DNA from: Hybos culiciformis
Lineage: Eukaryota > Arthropoda > Insecta > Diptera > Hybotidae
Direction of reading: 5' to 3'
Assembly: GCA_964007475.1 (NCBI GenBank)
Contig: OZ023273.1
Location: forward strand, 80,330,598-80,394,597
DNA: 64,000 nucleotides
Positions 1 through 10,373 of the stretch are shown piece by piece (position 1 is the stretch's first letter; each line of letters begins with the position of its first letter). The notes below the pieces were generated by a model that saw nothing but the letters and a program-made list of their open reading frames with translations, had not been told where the DNA came from and did not search any database. The position numbers and the translations under genes are program-made.

Positions 1-200
1 TCTATTATTTAACTGCATTACTTTTACATTGTTTAAAAAAACTTTACTTTCTTTTAATTTAAAAAAAAAAAAAACTTTACTTTACTTTATTTTATTTCGA
101 AAGAAAAACTTTAATTTATTTTAAATTCCAAAAAAAACTTTATTTTATTTTTACTTTATTTTTAAAAAACACTTTAATTTATTTTTAAAAAATTTAAAAA
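1..200. repeat. A+T-rich imperfect tandem repeat
   Basis: Runs of A and T carry a loosely repeated motif close to AAAAACTTTAATTTATTTTA, seen about five times with varying spacer length. No coding signal. It could be a decayed minisatellite or part of the 5' flank of the LINE that follows. Confidence 0.5.
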
Positions 201-523
201 ATTATCTGGCAACACTGGAAAAGTAAACAACAAAAAAAATTTTTTCTGCGTAAATTTCAATAAAATTTAATTTAATTTAATTTAATTGAATATTAAATAT
301 TAATTCTGCGAATAACTATAAACATAAAAATCAAAAGAAATTAAATAAAAAGAAATACCAAGCTACAATCATCAATTTAGAGGTGACAAGTGCAAGGTCA
401 AATCAAGGCCGAACAAATATTGAAAAAAAAAAAAACAATTGTATTGACGGGAAGATCCACTCGATTGAATTAATCAACAAAAACCAAGAATAGGAAAAGA
501 AGAAATAAAGGTAAAAGTAATTA

Positions 524-1330
524 ATGTCAAGCTCAGATTTGACAAAATCTCTCATAAATACTAATAGCCCATTGAAAAGGAACAGAAACCAAGCCTGTTT
601 TAGCCCAGAAAATCGTGACACAAAAATAGTTAAGAACAAAGTGGTAAGCAAGGAAGAAAATATGTCAATTAATGAAATCAGCGAGCTGTTGGATAAAAAA
701 CTTAAACCAATTGTGGAAAAACTGGAGATTGTGGAAGAAGTACTGCGGAAAAATAGTGAACTTGAGGCCAGAATAGAACAACAAGAACGAAAAATTTTGT
801 CTTTGGAATGCGAGCTGGAAGCTATAAGTATAGAGGCATCAGCTAAAAATCTGATTTTCAAAAATTTTCACTTTGAAGAAAATGTGGTGGAGCATAAAGA
901 TTTTTGTAAAAGTGCTCTGAAAATAGCTGAAAATATTGAGATAGATGAAGTATTCTACCTGGGAAAGGAAAAGAAGATGATGAAAGTTATATTTAAATCG
1001 AGAGCAGATTCCAGAAAAATTCTAAAGAATGCCAAAAACCTAAAAGGAAGTGGCTACAAAATCGAAAAAGACATTCCGAAAAATATGCGTCTGAGACAGT
1101 ATAAGTTATTAGCCATTAGAAAAGAGATAATAAAACATAATAAAGCTTTGAAAATAAATGTTGTTAATGGAAGCATGTTCTTACAAAATAGAAAATACAA
1201 ATGGGAGGAAGGAATTGGTTTAATGTGTGAGGGGAAAAACGGCGTGGAGCAAATTATGAAGACTTGCACGGTTGACATTTCATTGGTGGTGGAGAATTTG
1301 TTGAGAGAGAAAGACCAAAGAGGGAAATGA
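524..1330 (+). CDS. LINE ORF1 protein, coiled coil plus RRM-like region
   Basis: This 268-residue frame is uninterrupted. Residues about 45-100 are rich in E, K and L with heptad-like spacing and should form a coiled coil. Residues about 105-190 resemble the RNA-recognition-like fold of L1-type ORF1 proteins, followed by a basic region around the segment KNMRLRQYKL. No CCHC zinc knuckles are present. In LINEs such proteins bind the element RNA as a multimer in a ribonucleoprotein particle. The TGA at 1328-1330 is followed, in the same frame, by the start of the endonuclease region. An intact ORF1 beside a broken ORF2 is a little unexpected in so old a copy. Family membership is inferred from architecture, not a close match. 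Confidence 0.65.
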   Translation: MSSSDLTKSLINTNSPLKRNRNQACFSPENRDTKIVKNKVVSKEENMSINEISELLDKKLKPIVEKLEIVEEVLRKNSELEARIEQQERKILSLECELEAISIEASAKNLIFKNFHFEENVVEHKDFCKSALKIAENIEIDEVFYLGKEKKMMKVIFKSRADSRKILKNAKNLKGSGYKIEKDIPKNMRLRQYKLLAIRKEIIKHNKALKINVVNGSMFLQNRKYKWEEGIGLMCEGKNGVEQIMKTCTVDISLVVENLLREKDQRGK

Positions 1331-1372
1331 CTGGAAAACAAAACAAATGCTGAACAACAGAAAACACGGCAA

Positions 1373-2668
1373 AAACTAGAATTAAAAATACTTTCATATA
1401 ATGTAGAGGGATTAAGTAGTAAAAAAATTATGATAGACTTTTTTAATTTTATAAATGAATATGATTGCTTTTTTCTATTTGAAACTTTAGTTACTGAAAA
1501 TAAAATTAATGAATATTTAAATTATTTTAGGTTATTTGATTTGTACTGGATTCCGGCGGTTGAGGCAAGAAGGGGTCGCCCGAAGGAAGGTTTTCTGTAT
1601 GGCGTTAAAAAAATAACTAAGCAAAATTAAGTTTGTAGATATGCATGAAAATGTAATAATAGAAGTTCAAATACGTTCTTTGAAATACTATATAGTGCCG
1701 GTTTATCTTAATTGCTCAAAATGGCAGACTGACTTTCTGAAAATACAAACTTTGATAGAAGAGATTGATAAAAGAAACGTAATGCTAATAGGAGATTTTA
1801 ATACAAGAATTGGAAGTGAACAGATATTATGTGATGATTATGTTGGGTGCACATTCGAAGAGTTAAGAGTTTCCCAAGACAGTAAGTTGGACTCGAATGG
1901 ATTAAATGTTTTAGATTTTTGCATGGAAAACGAATTAGTTATAATGAACGGAAGAATAAATGGGGACAAAAACGGAAGATTCACATATATAAGTCAAACA
2001 GGATGCTCAGTAATCGATCTCTGTTGCGCTTCTGGCGAGTGGCTGAACCGAATTGATAAATTTGAAGTTGTTGGTAAACATTTCACCAAGCATATGCCGA
2101 TTTCAGCCAGTATAATCATAGGGGATAAATATGATGAAACTGAAGAAATTAACTTACTTCCAAAACTGCAGTGGTTACCTTTTAGAAAAAATTCTTTCAT
2201 AAAGAATCTAGAGAGAAAAACAGAAATGATAGACGACAATTGCAACTCTGTGGATGAACTGTCCTCAGTATTAGAAAATGCCATACTGACAGCGGTGGGC
2301 ACGCGATACCCCAGGAAAACTATGAGTTCAAAAGAGAAGTGGTTTGATTTTAGATGCAGGGAATCAAGAAATAGATCGTTCTGTCTTCTTGGCCTATTTA
2401 GAAAGTCAAACTCAGAAACTGTAAAAAAAATGTACCTAGAAGCTAACCGAAGATTTAAAGATACATGCATAGAAAAGAAGAAACAATATTACTGTAACTT
2501 AGCAGGAAATTTAGTTAATGCCAAAGACAGTCGTAGCTTTTGGACGTCAGTTAAGAAGATTAAAGGGAACTTAAGAGTTTGCGGCGTAAACTTAAATATA
2601 GGAGACCTGGCGGAATATTTCAGCACTCAACTTAACCCACCTATGGAGCACCATCAATACAATATGCT
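1373..2668 (+). pseudogene. LINE ORF2 apurinic-type endonuclease region, frameshifted
   Basis: The APE-like endonuclease opens with LKILSYNVEGL at about 1379 and has the catalytic-type block MLIGDFNTRIG near 1782-1815. A later segment at about 1930-2110 contains VIDLCCASGEW and matches the SDH-side region poorly. The first part (to 1630) and second part (from about 1641) are in different frames, so there is a frameshift near 1620. A linker before the RT runs to about 2668. This domain nicks target DNA to prime reverse transcription. The first ATG in the leading frame is at 1430, inside the domain, so the true start of ORF2 is unclear. Confidence 0.75.
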
Positions 2669-3731
2669 ATGAGGTACATTGAAGATCCCATTCTAGACTC
2701 AGAAATTACATTGGAAGAGCTTAAAGTGGTATTAGGAAAATTAAAAGATGGTAAGGCACCTGGTATGGACCGAATTGGATACGAGTTTTATAAAAATGCC
2801 CCGGAAAATTTTTTAAATAGAATAGTGGTACTATTTAATGACATATGTAGAAAGAAAAGGGTTCCAAAATCCTACAAAAAATCAATAATTTTCCCGATTT
2901 TTAAAAAGGGTGACCCAAAAAACCCAAGCAACTATAGAGCAATTTCATTCACAAACTCGATAGCAAAAATTTTCACAAATATTTTGCTTAGACGTCTCAA
3001 CTCGTTCATAGAAATACATAAACTGCTAGATGAGTCACAGGCAGGATTCTGAGCAGGCTACAGTACCACAGATCACATTTTCGTAATCACAAATCTTATT
3101 GAAATATACAAAAACAAGGCGAAAAAACTATATGCAATGTTCATTGATTTGAAGGCGGCTTTCGACTGGGTGGACCGTAATGCACTTATATATAAATTGA
3201 GCGAAGTAGGGGTATCACATAAATTTTTGAGTATCATAACAGACCTATACAGCGAAACATCTGCAGTTGTTTGGGATGGACATAACTTGTCAGAAGATCT
3301 GAAAACAGGAATGGGACTAAAACAAGGCTGTATCTTATCACCAACCTTCTTTTCATTATTCATCAACGACGTTACGAACATTCTGCCTGGAGGAGCGAGC
3401 ATAGCAAACCTGTTGATAAAGATCCTTTTGTATGCAGATGATATGGTGTTTTTTGCAGAATCAATCGAGTCCCTACAACTTATGATCAATAAAATAGCAG
3501 ACTATTTTGAAAAATGGAACTTACAAATTAATTTAGAGAAATCGAAAATAATTATATTCAAGGGAAATAATAAAATTGCAAAAAACGAGAAATGGTACTA
3601 TCGTGAAAGGAGAATCGATGTGGTAAAGGAGTATAAATATCTAGGAATATTTTTAACGCCGCAAATGTCTTATAATCGTCACTTTAACGAAAAATATGTT
3701 CAAGCAGTATCAGCAATAAACTTGACATATA
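2669..3731 (+). pseudogene. LINE ORF2 reverse transcriptase, N-terminal and palm region, broken
   Basis: RT landmarks appear in order: GKAPGMDRIGYEF, IIFPIFKKGDPKNPSNYRAI, DESQAGF, FIDLKAAFDWVDR, GLKQGCILSPTFF and the catalytic LLYADDMVFF. An in-frame TGA at about 3050 splits the AGF/AGYST block, and there is a frameshift near 2670 at the start of the RT. The frame runs straight into the MITE at 3732 and resumes after it at about 4045. The polymerase would copy the LINE RNA at the nicked target site. Given these stops the copy is dead. Confidence 0.85.
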
Positions 3732-4042
3732 CCTAGTTTACGTGGAGAGTTGAAACCGGGTTCAACTACGGTTCAACTACATGTAAACGGTGGTAGAGTT
3801 AACCTGGGTTAACCTGACTCAACCCAAGAAATTCGCTCGGTTAAGTTAACTCTATCCATGTAAACGGTTAACCCGGTTAAAAAATAAGCAACAGCTGTTT
3901 GTTTTGTTTCTTTTTTGTTATTGTTTTCAAACTCAATTCAACCACAGTTCAACCACATGCTTTTCGACTACATCATGTAAACACTAAACCTCTTTTCAAC
4001 CTAATTTCGACTCAACCACGGTTGGACTATCATGTAACTAGG
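3732..4042. mobile_element. 311-bp MITE interrupting the LINE reverse transcriptase
   Basis: The ends are imperfect inverted repeats: left CCTAGTTTACGTG; right, reversed, CCTAGTTACATGA. TA flanks both sides (3730-3731 and 4043-4044), consistent with a TA target duplication. The interior repeats motifs such as GTTCAACTAC and CATGTAAACGG in both orientations. RT coding on the left and C-terminal coding on the right belong to the same gene, which shows this is an insertion. There is no transposase. A Tc1/mariner-type source would fit a TA duplication; other superfamilies are not excluded. Confidence 0.75.
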
Positions 4043-4044
4043 TA

Positions 4045-4738
4045 ATATAAAAATATTATGAAAAATTCAGAAATAGCACATTCTGTTAAATATAAAATAT
4101 TTAATTCGGTAACGAGAGCTATTATGTGTTATGGAGCACAAGTTTGGGGTTACAAACAGTACGAAAAGGTAGAAAAGCTTCAGCGATTTTTCCTAAAACG
4201 AACTTTTAAATTGCCATCATATTGTCCAAATTACATGTTATTTGTTGAGACGGGTCTTGCCCCATTACATCTTCATACGCTTAAATTAAATGTAGATTAA
4301 ATTTGTAAAATAATGGGATATAAAGAAGAACGGCTAGTATATAAAGTGCCCAATATAATAATAAAAAAAAGAACGTTATTTCTGAAAGAATGGGAATTTC
4401 TCAGCGATAAACACAACTATCCAATAAATATTAGGTTAGATAACGGCGGAAGTTGGAACGATCAACTAAATGGCCTGATAAAGAAAATAGATGATGATAG
4501 TAGAATGAACTACATAGAAACTGCGAAAAACTCAATACACAGAAATTTTTATAATCAATTAAGCTACAACCTCGTGAAAATAACTACTTCAACGATAAAT
4601 TTTCAGTTCAACACATATCAACAATCTTCAAATTAAGAGGTGAACTGCTGAAGCTCCAATTCGTTCCACATATTAACACAGAATCATCTTTGTGTTAGAA
4701 ACAGAGAATATTATGCATTTCCTAGGAGCATTTCCTAT
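4045..4738 (+). pseudogene. LINE ORF2 C-terminal region, first part
   Basis: Downstream of the MITE the ORF2 protein resumes with SVTRAIMCYGAQVWGY and VEKLQRFFLKRTFKLP, the thumb and C-terminal segment common to many LINEs. An in-frame stop at 4298-4300 separates two pieces (4058-4297 and 4313-4636). Coding similarity continues with shifts to the hAT insertion at 4747. Confidence 0.75.
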
Positions 4739-4746
4739 ACTAAGTG
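4739..4746. repeat. Left 8-bp target-site duplication of the hAT-like element
   Basis: ACTAAGTG lies directly before the element and recurs exactly at 6859-6866 directly after it. The duplicated bases are part of the LINE coding sequence. Confidence 0.9.
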
Positions 4747-5082
4747 CAGGGCCGGCCCTAGAGCCGAGCCAGTAAGGCCATGGCTCGGGGCGAACGGTTG
4801 ATTGGGGCGCCAAATATATATAAAAAAAATTAAATCAATCCTCCGCAAGATATTATGTGCGTAAAAAGAAAAAAAAATATGTAAAAAAAAAATTTCTTTC
4901 GTAGATAAAGAAAATTCGCCAACATTGTACAGAGTGCATCATTTAGTCAGTATATTACATATATTAAATTTTATTTATGTATTAATATTTTATATATTAA
5001 AATAAAAATAAAATTGGGAGTTTATAAAAATACTAAATAAAAAAGTTTTAAAAACGACGTTGACTAAAAAGAAGAAAATAAA

Positions 5083-5304
5083 ACACGAAGCAGTCATAGA
5101 ACTGCCTACAGAAGTTTATACTTAAAGATTTAAAAACTATGAATAACAGTGGCTACAAATGATGGGCTGCTCAGTACAAAATGTAAATTAAAATAAAAAT
5201 CAGTCCATCAGTCCAAAAGCAGTCCATTATTTGTAGCCACTGTTATTTCATAGTTTAAATCTTAAGTATAAACTTCTGTAGGCAGTTCTATGACTGCTTC
5301 GTGT
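5083..5304. mobile_element. Palindromic MITE, copy 1 (CACGAAGCAGTC family)
   Basis: A 222-bp near-perfect inverted repeat starts ACACGAAGCAGTCATAG and ends CTATGACTGCTTCGTGT, with arms of about 80 bp. A second copy with the same arms and loop is at 25777-25997. It is non-coding and nested in the hAT-like element. The superfamily is unknown because no clear target duplication is visible. Confidence 0.85.
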
Positions 5305-5712
5305 ATTTTTTTTTTTAATTTACGAAATATTTTAACCTACCGCTTCAAAATCAAAATGGCTTAAAATTCAAAATTACCATTAACATTACATAAATATTTA
5401 AAAGCGTTTTAGAATTTTTTAGAACTATGCGAAATATCACTTGGCTTGGCTGTACTTTTTTATTTTTTTCCATACAATTTTTATTTAATCCGTCAAATTG
5501 ATTATTTAATTTTACAGCAGATGTCTCTTTATTAATCGGGGAAAATAAACAAAAATATTTATAAAATTGACATTTAGTATTTGAATAAAATTTCCTGTAA
5601 CCGAATAAAATTTCCCGTATTGTGACTACAATTTAAGTACTTATTTTTTCCTGGGTAATTGTTTACGATATTATTTTACAAGAAGTTGCTAACTTCTCTA
5701 CGATAAATTATA

Positions 5713-5785
5713 TGGCCATATGGCTTAGTGGATAGAACACCAGACTAATAAGTCTGAAGGTGCCAGGTTCGAACCCAATTATGAT
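5713..5785 (+). ncRNA. tRNA-like relic with A and B boxes
   Basis: TGGCTTAGTGGATAGA fits a Pol III A box and GGTTCGAACCC at about 5766-5776 is a perfect B box. The middle holds CTAATAA as in an isoleucine (AAU) tRNA loop, but the anticodon stem pairs best with a 6-nt loop and the acceptor arms do not pair well. It is better read as a tRNA-derived SINE head or tRNA pseudogene than a functional tRNA. Confidence 0.5.
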
Positions 5786-6539
5786 TTGTTTTTTTTTTTA
5801 ATATTTGAAAAATGATGACGGACGATTCTCAGAAAAATGATGACGATTCTCAGAAAAATTCTATATGAAAATGGATTTTTACCCTCTACCAAATTTCTTC
5901 CAACGCCGCTAAAGAAGTATAAACTTCAAAAAAATTTTCCGGATTATTCACTGATTACAACAATCTATATCTAGAAACGTGGGGCGCATTTTTGAAATAA
6001 TCTATGTGTCGTAAAATTTTTACTTGCGCAACTGCACATCTATATTATAGTAGAGATATGGTCAACGTAATTAACTCGCGTACACGCGCATTTTCGCACT
6101 AAAAAAACTGTTTTTTTTTACCTGTTATGTTCAACGCCGTTCAATCGCGAAAAATAAATATAAAAAAAAATCAAAATTTAAATATTTTTAGGAATTTGAA
6201 ATTTAATATTATTTTAAAAAAATTTTTTTTTTTTTAATTTAAATATATTTTAGAAAATTATTACAAAAAAAGTGGATTAATTACTTTTTTATTTATTTTT
6301 TTTTTTTTTGGTTCAAAATAATATTTTTTTTCCATAGCAACGAAATAAATAATAAGAATACAAATGTTTTGACAATCTACGGCGTAAATACTGGTAAAGT
6401 TAAAATATTTGAACTTTTACGTGCGTAAGCTACGTTTTACGTCGTTGCTTATAACATCTCTCATATATTTTCATACAATTTGTTTCTTTACGTGCGTACA
6501 CGCGTGTGAATTACGTTCACCATATCTCTAGTATTACTG

Positions 6540-6665
6540 CCTTGGAAGGCCCAAAAATTGATCGCTGGGTAGGATGTAAACAAATTTTTTGTTACAGAAT
6601 TTGTGTGTTTAATTATTCCCTCTTTTTGTGTGCTAAATTTGAATGAAATCTGACGTACTTTATTT
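6540..6665. repeat. Dispersed repeat unit (TCGCTGGGTAGG type)
   Basis: The order of motifs TCGCTGGGTAGG, AAATTTTTTGTTACAGAATT, TTTGTGTG and AAATTTGAATGAAATC recurs several times at 25076-25555. It is a single unit here, inside the hAT-like element. Non-coding. Confidence 0.6.
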
Positions 6666-6858
6666 GTGAAAATTTGATTGCAAAATTTCGTGGACAGACA
6701 AGCAGACAAGAAAGTGACTTAATAAAAACGTAAAAATATTTTTTTAATAATTCATAATTTAGGTTAAACAAAATAAAGTTTTTAGCTATTCTGTTTTTTA
6801 ATAGTTTAAAAATGGGGACCCCTGGCCTAGGGCGCCACAAATGCTCGGGCCGGCGCTG

Positions 6859-7010
6859 ACTAAGTGAGATAAGAAGGTTGCATTTTCAGAAAGACAGTTT
6901 AACACTAGAAGAAATAAAAGAATATCTTAATGGTAAAAATTGGATTAAATTAATAAAGTACACTTATGAGGCTTATGATTACAGAAAAAGAATCCTGAGT
7001 AGTGACTTCT
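6859..7010 (+). pseudogene. LINE ORF2 C-terminal end
   Basis: Past the hAT element the ORF2 frame resumes with LSEIRRLHFQKDSLTLEEIK and ends at TAA near 7010 (product ends ILSSDF). Joined across the target duplication it continues the ENIMHFLGAFPILSEIRR segment, which confirms that the insertion split one gene. Confidence 0.75.
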
Positions 7011-7345
7011 AATTGACCTCAACACTTTTATTGTATTGTTTGTTGTCTTTGCATTTTTTCTTTTAGAATAAGGTGAATTAATTAGTGTGATGAATTTGAA
7101 TATCATAGTTATATTTACTATAATCAAGCATGGAATAAGCTTAATTTTAGGATTAGGATTTTTCTCTTAAGTAGCGTAGTTAATCATGGTGGGATGAACT
7201 TAAATATGATAGTTGTACAATTTTAATACGCAAGCATGAATTAAGACTAATATTAGGAAAAGTTTATATATGTACGTATAGAATTTGTTATAAAGGAAAT
7301 AAATAAATAAATAAATAAATAAATAAAATAAAATAAAATAAAGTA
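7011..7345 (+). other. LINE 3' UTR and simple-repeat tail
   Basis: Non-coding A+T-rich sequence ends in (AAAT)n then (AAAAT)n at about 7300-7345. This type of simple-repeat 3' tail is seen in I-like and other non-poly(A) LINEs and marks the 3' end of the element. Confidence 0.65.
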
Positions 7346-7892
7346 AAACAAGAGTAGAAAGTCAGATCTGATAGACGGCTACATAAGCCATAGTCAGTAG
7401 TAAAATATTATATGTAAAAGAAGTAAATTTGGGCTAAATAAAAATATTTTTATTATTATTATTATTATTATTATTTATATGTTATTTTTCTGTGCATGCA
7501 AATTGCATGCATCGATCATAAAGAGAGAAACATAATGGAAAATGGACTGGAATATAAAATATTTAAGAGAGTTTTTAAGAGAATGTTGGTATGCACAAGT
7601 GCATACCAGAAAAGTCGTGCGTGGGAAAATATTTGGCTTGTTATATGGGTTCTACTTGAATTAAATATTAAAATAGATAATAATGATAAAATATGTTTAT
7701 GCAATCGTTAGAAAATAAATTAAAGTCAAGTTTTAATACTTGGAAATATTTGGGTTTATAATTTGAAACTTTGTTCGGAATTTAAAATACAGTTGCGTTT
7801 ATGCAACATGTACAAAGTAATGGGTGTGCCAGGTAAGTACAAGAACGTAAGTAGCAAGGATTAGGTACAAATGTACCACGGGGTGTAGAAGG
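7346..7892. other. Unassigned sequence with an (ATT)n microsatellite
   Basis: A GGGCTAAATAAAAATATTTTT stretch leads into an (ATT)n run at 7447-7475, again like a LINE tail. The rest has no convincing reading frame or repeat. Confidence 0.4.
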
Positions 7893-8195
7893 TTAGTAAG
7901 GTTCGGTACGAATGTACCACATTATTCCGTCGATTTTTACTAACGTACCAACGCCTTCATAACTTAAAATCCCCAAGCCATCACAGATCCACCACCATGT
8001 TTGTCTGTTGACGTTCGTTTTGTTTCTACGAACATACTGAAGTCGCTTATTACCAAAAATCTCAAATTTACTTTCATCAGTCGAAAGCACTGATTTCCAT
8101 TTATCAATTGTTCAATTCTTGTACTTTTCTGCAAATAAACGTTTGTAGCTTCTATTACTAGCTTTTGGATTTCCTCTTGTTGAGCGTGCCGGTCG
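7893..8195 (-). pseudogene. Tc1-like transposase relic
   Basis: The minus strand encodes a degraded Tc1-family catalytic-domain piece. STDESKFEIFGNKRLQYVRR and the following HGGGSVMAWG are the classic Tc1 blocks, with VGTLVKIDGIM after them. The two blocks lie in different frames, so there is a frameshift near 8000. The second catalytic Asp region is present, but the N-terminal DNA-binding part and the third acidic residue are missing. The upstream continuous frame fuses with unrelated sequence at 8203 and should not be read as a gene. Confidence 0.8.
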
Positions 8196-8203
8196 TGTGC
8201 CAT

Positions 8204-9080
8204 GTAGGTTGATGATATTAGGATGTCTATTCTTGAACCGAAGATACACGCTTCTCATTCCCTATGCTATCTTCCCGAAGTTAGGGTACAGCATTTCCTC
8301 TGCATCCTTATTTATCTGCAGAATGTATAACTGCGCCCCTTCTTGCGAAGCTGGCTTGTCCACCCTCATCCTCCTTTTTTTTGATACTTCAACAGCTCCA
8401 AAGTTTCCTCGCGTGCTACTACCCGCGGTGTACTTTGGAACTGTTGGTATGTTGGCCCAGTCCACGACATCTAGTCTGGCATTCTCCCATAAATCCGGAA
8501 GACGAACTCACGTAAGGGCTTGCATGTCCTGGCACTTCATAATTTTCACCAACCTGTTCCATCAAATGAAGGCATTGCTTGGTTCGGGAGTTGCTTTCTT
8601 TCTATTAGACCCGTGATCAGCCCCATTTCTAGCAGCTTCCACTTCCTTGGCAAAATCAACGCGTTTTTTCTCCTCTAGTGAACATTGCAGCTTCTTGCCA
8701 CGGTTTTCCCTTTTCCGCACCGCGGCTTTATACTGCCTGACGACCTTCTCTTTTTACTCTGGTAGGGCCTGACTTGACACATACCTGAGAGCTAGACCCT
8801 GTCTTGACATCGTCAGTCTTGGGTCCTTCCGCCTTCGTCTTTGTCATATCTTTCATATTTTCTGAACTCGATCCTTCTAAGAGAATTGGACATGAGGATG
8901 TCATTGTCTGTGTCTTTGGATTTTGCCGTGTTCGTCTTTGATTGTCTCGCTGGCGAATCGTTTCTGGTTTTAGCAGCTCCTACTACTGACAGTTTTCCCG
9001 GGCGTTTTTTAACCTAGTCCTTGTCCATTCCATTTATCATTCCATTTTTGTCGTTGCGTCTGCCGTTAGCCTATCTTTGA
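8204..9080 (-). pseudogene. GC-richer LINE ORF1-like relic
   Basis: Base composition jumps to near 45% G+C against less than 30% around it. The minus strand gives a broken protein with KK/RK-rich low-complexity parts, then WENARLDVVDWANIP and YILQINKDAEEMLYPNFGKI. These resemble, from memory and loosely, ORF1-type proteins of R1-like insect LINEs (DUF4780-like). Several stops and shifts interrupt it. The function would be RNA binding if the assignment holds. It abuts the Tc1 relic at 8203 with no spacer. Confidence 0.4.
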
Positions 9081-9398
9081 AAATTGTACACTCAAATAAT
9101 AAATACGGAAAATTTCAATAATTGACATCCATTATTCACTTTTTATACACTTTATGGAAATTATTCAAATTCACAGAAAGTTCTTTTAAGTTGTTCATAT
9201 AATTTTAAGGAAGACTTAATTAAAATTATATAATTTTAAGGAAGACTTAATTAAAATTATTCCGTATATCATTTTGTACCAAGATTTCAAATACTATGAA
9301 ATGCCCGTAAGTTGTGATTATATTTCTCTTAAGCACATTGTATAATGTCACTTTCAAAAACAAAACAAACAACATTTTGTTTGTGCTCCCTTCAGAAC
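9081..9398. other. A+T-rich gap with a 32-bp tandem duplication
   Basis: At about 9203-9262 a unit containing TATAATTTTAAGGAAGACTT is present twice in tandem. Nothing else recognised. Confidence 0.5.
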
Positions 9399-9470
9399 TC
9401 GAACCTTGATACTTAGCATTGTGCAAAGTCGGACTTTCACCACTCGGTAACTATCTTTAAAAAACACTGG
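9399..9470 (-). ncRNA. tRNA-like relic on the minus strand
   Basis: Read on the minus strand, TTACCGAGTGGTGAAAG matches an A box and GGTTCGAGTTC a B box, spaced as in a tRNA. Stems are poor, so a tRNA-derived SINE or pseudogene is more likely than a working tRNA. Confidence 0.45.
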
Positions 9471-10373
9471 CTGTTTAGGGTTCTGGGTTTTTTTCAAGAA
9501 CTTCTGATTTTCTTTGGAGATCTTTAAGAGCTTAACCGCTTGTACACTGAGGGCTCAAACTTTTTTTTGTATTTAAAATTAACAATATACTATCATTAAA
9601 CTTCAATTTTAATTAAAACCGATTTATTGCGCGTAGACCATAATAATATAATAATAACTAAAAATCTTCTATTTATTAAATCAAAATCAATAATACAAAC
9701 GATTACTCAATCATCCTTTGGATAAATTACAAAATTTATAAAAATTGTATACAGAAACTATACACTTAATATACGTGTATATAATATATACATAAAATAG
9801 TATTTATATAAAACAGAATGTAACAGAGAAGCATAAACGTCAGTAACACAAAATTTCCTGTCCCCCCACCCCTTATAATGAATTCTAATTCAGTTAGGTA
9901 TATTTCATTCAAAAAAATAAATGTTTGAACGCGGAAGAAAAATTCAATTATATTGGGATTAAGTTGATGAAGATGGAAAAAAATAAAGTATACTTTATTT
10001 AAAAAAAAGTACAAATAAATGATTTCGATTATATGACAAGTAGTTACATTTTAAATGTATAGAGACGACATTAAGAACAAAAAAATGTTTTCCCGATAGT
10101 TAAGGTTTTTTTTTGTTAGTTAAGCTTTATTAATTGGAAACGAAAATGATCAACCTGGTAATAAAAAGAAATTCTACCAAAAAAAACTTTCTTTCTTGAT
10201 ACACAGCAGTTCTATTTAACCATGGCTCAAATTTAATTAAAGTATTATTTTGTATTTTGATGTCGTATTACGTGCAGGTGTGCGTGGGAATTAAAAGCAA
10301 GATTTCTTTAAAAAAATTTTAGAAAATAATATTTTATACAAAATCTGAAAAAAAATTTGCTTCCTTAGGAACT
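9471..10373. other. A+T-rich stretch, nothing recognised
   Basis: Only short chance reading frames rich in F, I, L and Y. No repeats or RNA genes seen. Confidence 0.5.

Larger units (their letters stand above)
4747..6858. mobile_element. Non-autonomous hAT-like DNA transposon, 2.1 kb
   Basis: The ends are CAGGGCCGGCCCTAG on the left and, reversed, CAGCGCCGGCCCGAG on the right. GGGGCGCC-type sequence lies just inside both ends, and perfect 8-bp duplications (ACTAAGTG) flank them. CAG ends with an 8-bp duplication are the hAT signature. The interior has no transposase reading frame. It carries a palindromic MITE (5083-5304), a tRNA-like stretch (about 5713-5785), a recurrent GCTAAAGAAGTATAAACTTC motif near 5909 and a dispersed repeat unit (6540-6665). 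It sits in the last part of the LINE ORF2 and is younger than it. Confidence 0.88.
201..7345 (+). mobile_element. Old non-LTR retrotransposon (LINE), nested and degenerate
   Basis: ORF1, endonuclease, reverse transcriptase, C-terminal region and an A-rich simple-repeat tail follow one another on the plus strand, as in an ORF1+ORF2 LINE. Without the two insertions (3732-4042 and 4747-6858) the element is about 4.7 kb, near full length. The 5' end is not certain. Damage includes frameshifts near 1620 and 2670, in-frame stops at about 3050 and 4298, and the two insertions. ORF1 has a coiled coil but no CCHC knuckles, and the RT carries YADDM. That argues against jockey and R1; a Vingi, Nimb or I-type affiliation is possible but not settled. 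Confidence 0.8.

Noticed and set aside
7964..8203. Open frame joining transposase and unrelated sequence
   Set aside because: It runs across the boundary between a Tc1 relic and another element and contains the transposase in two frames; it is not a gene.
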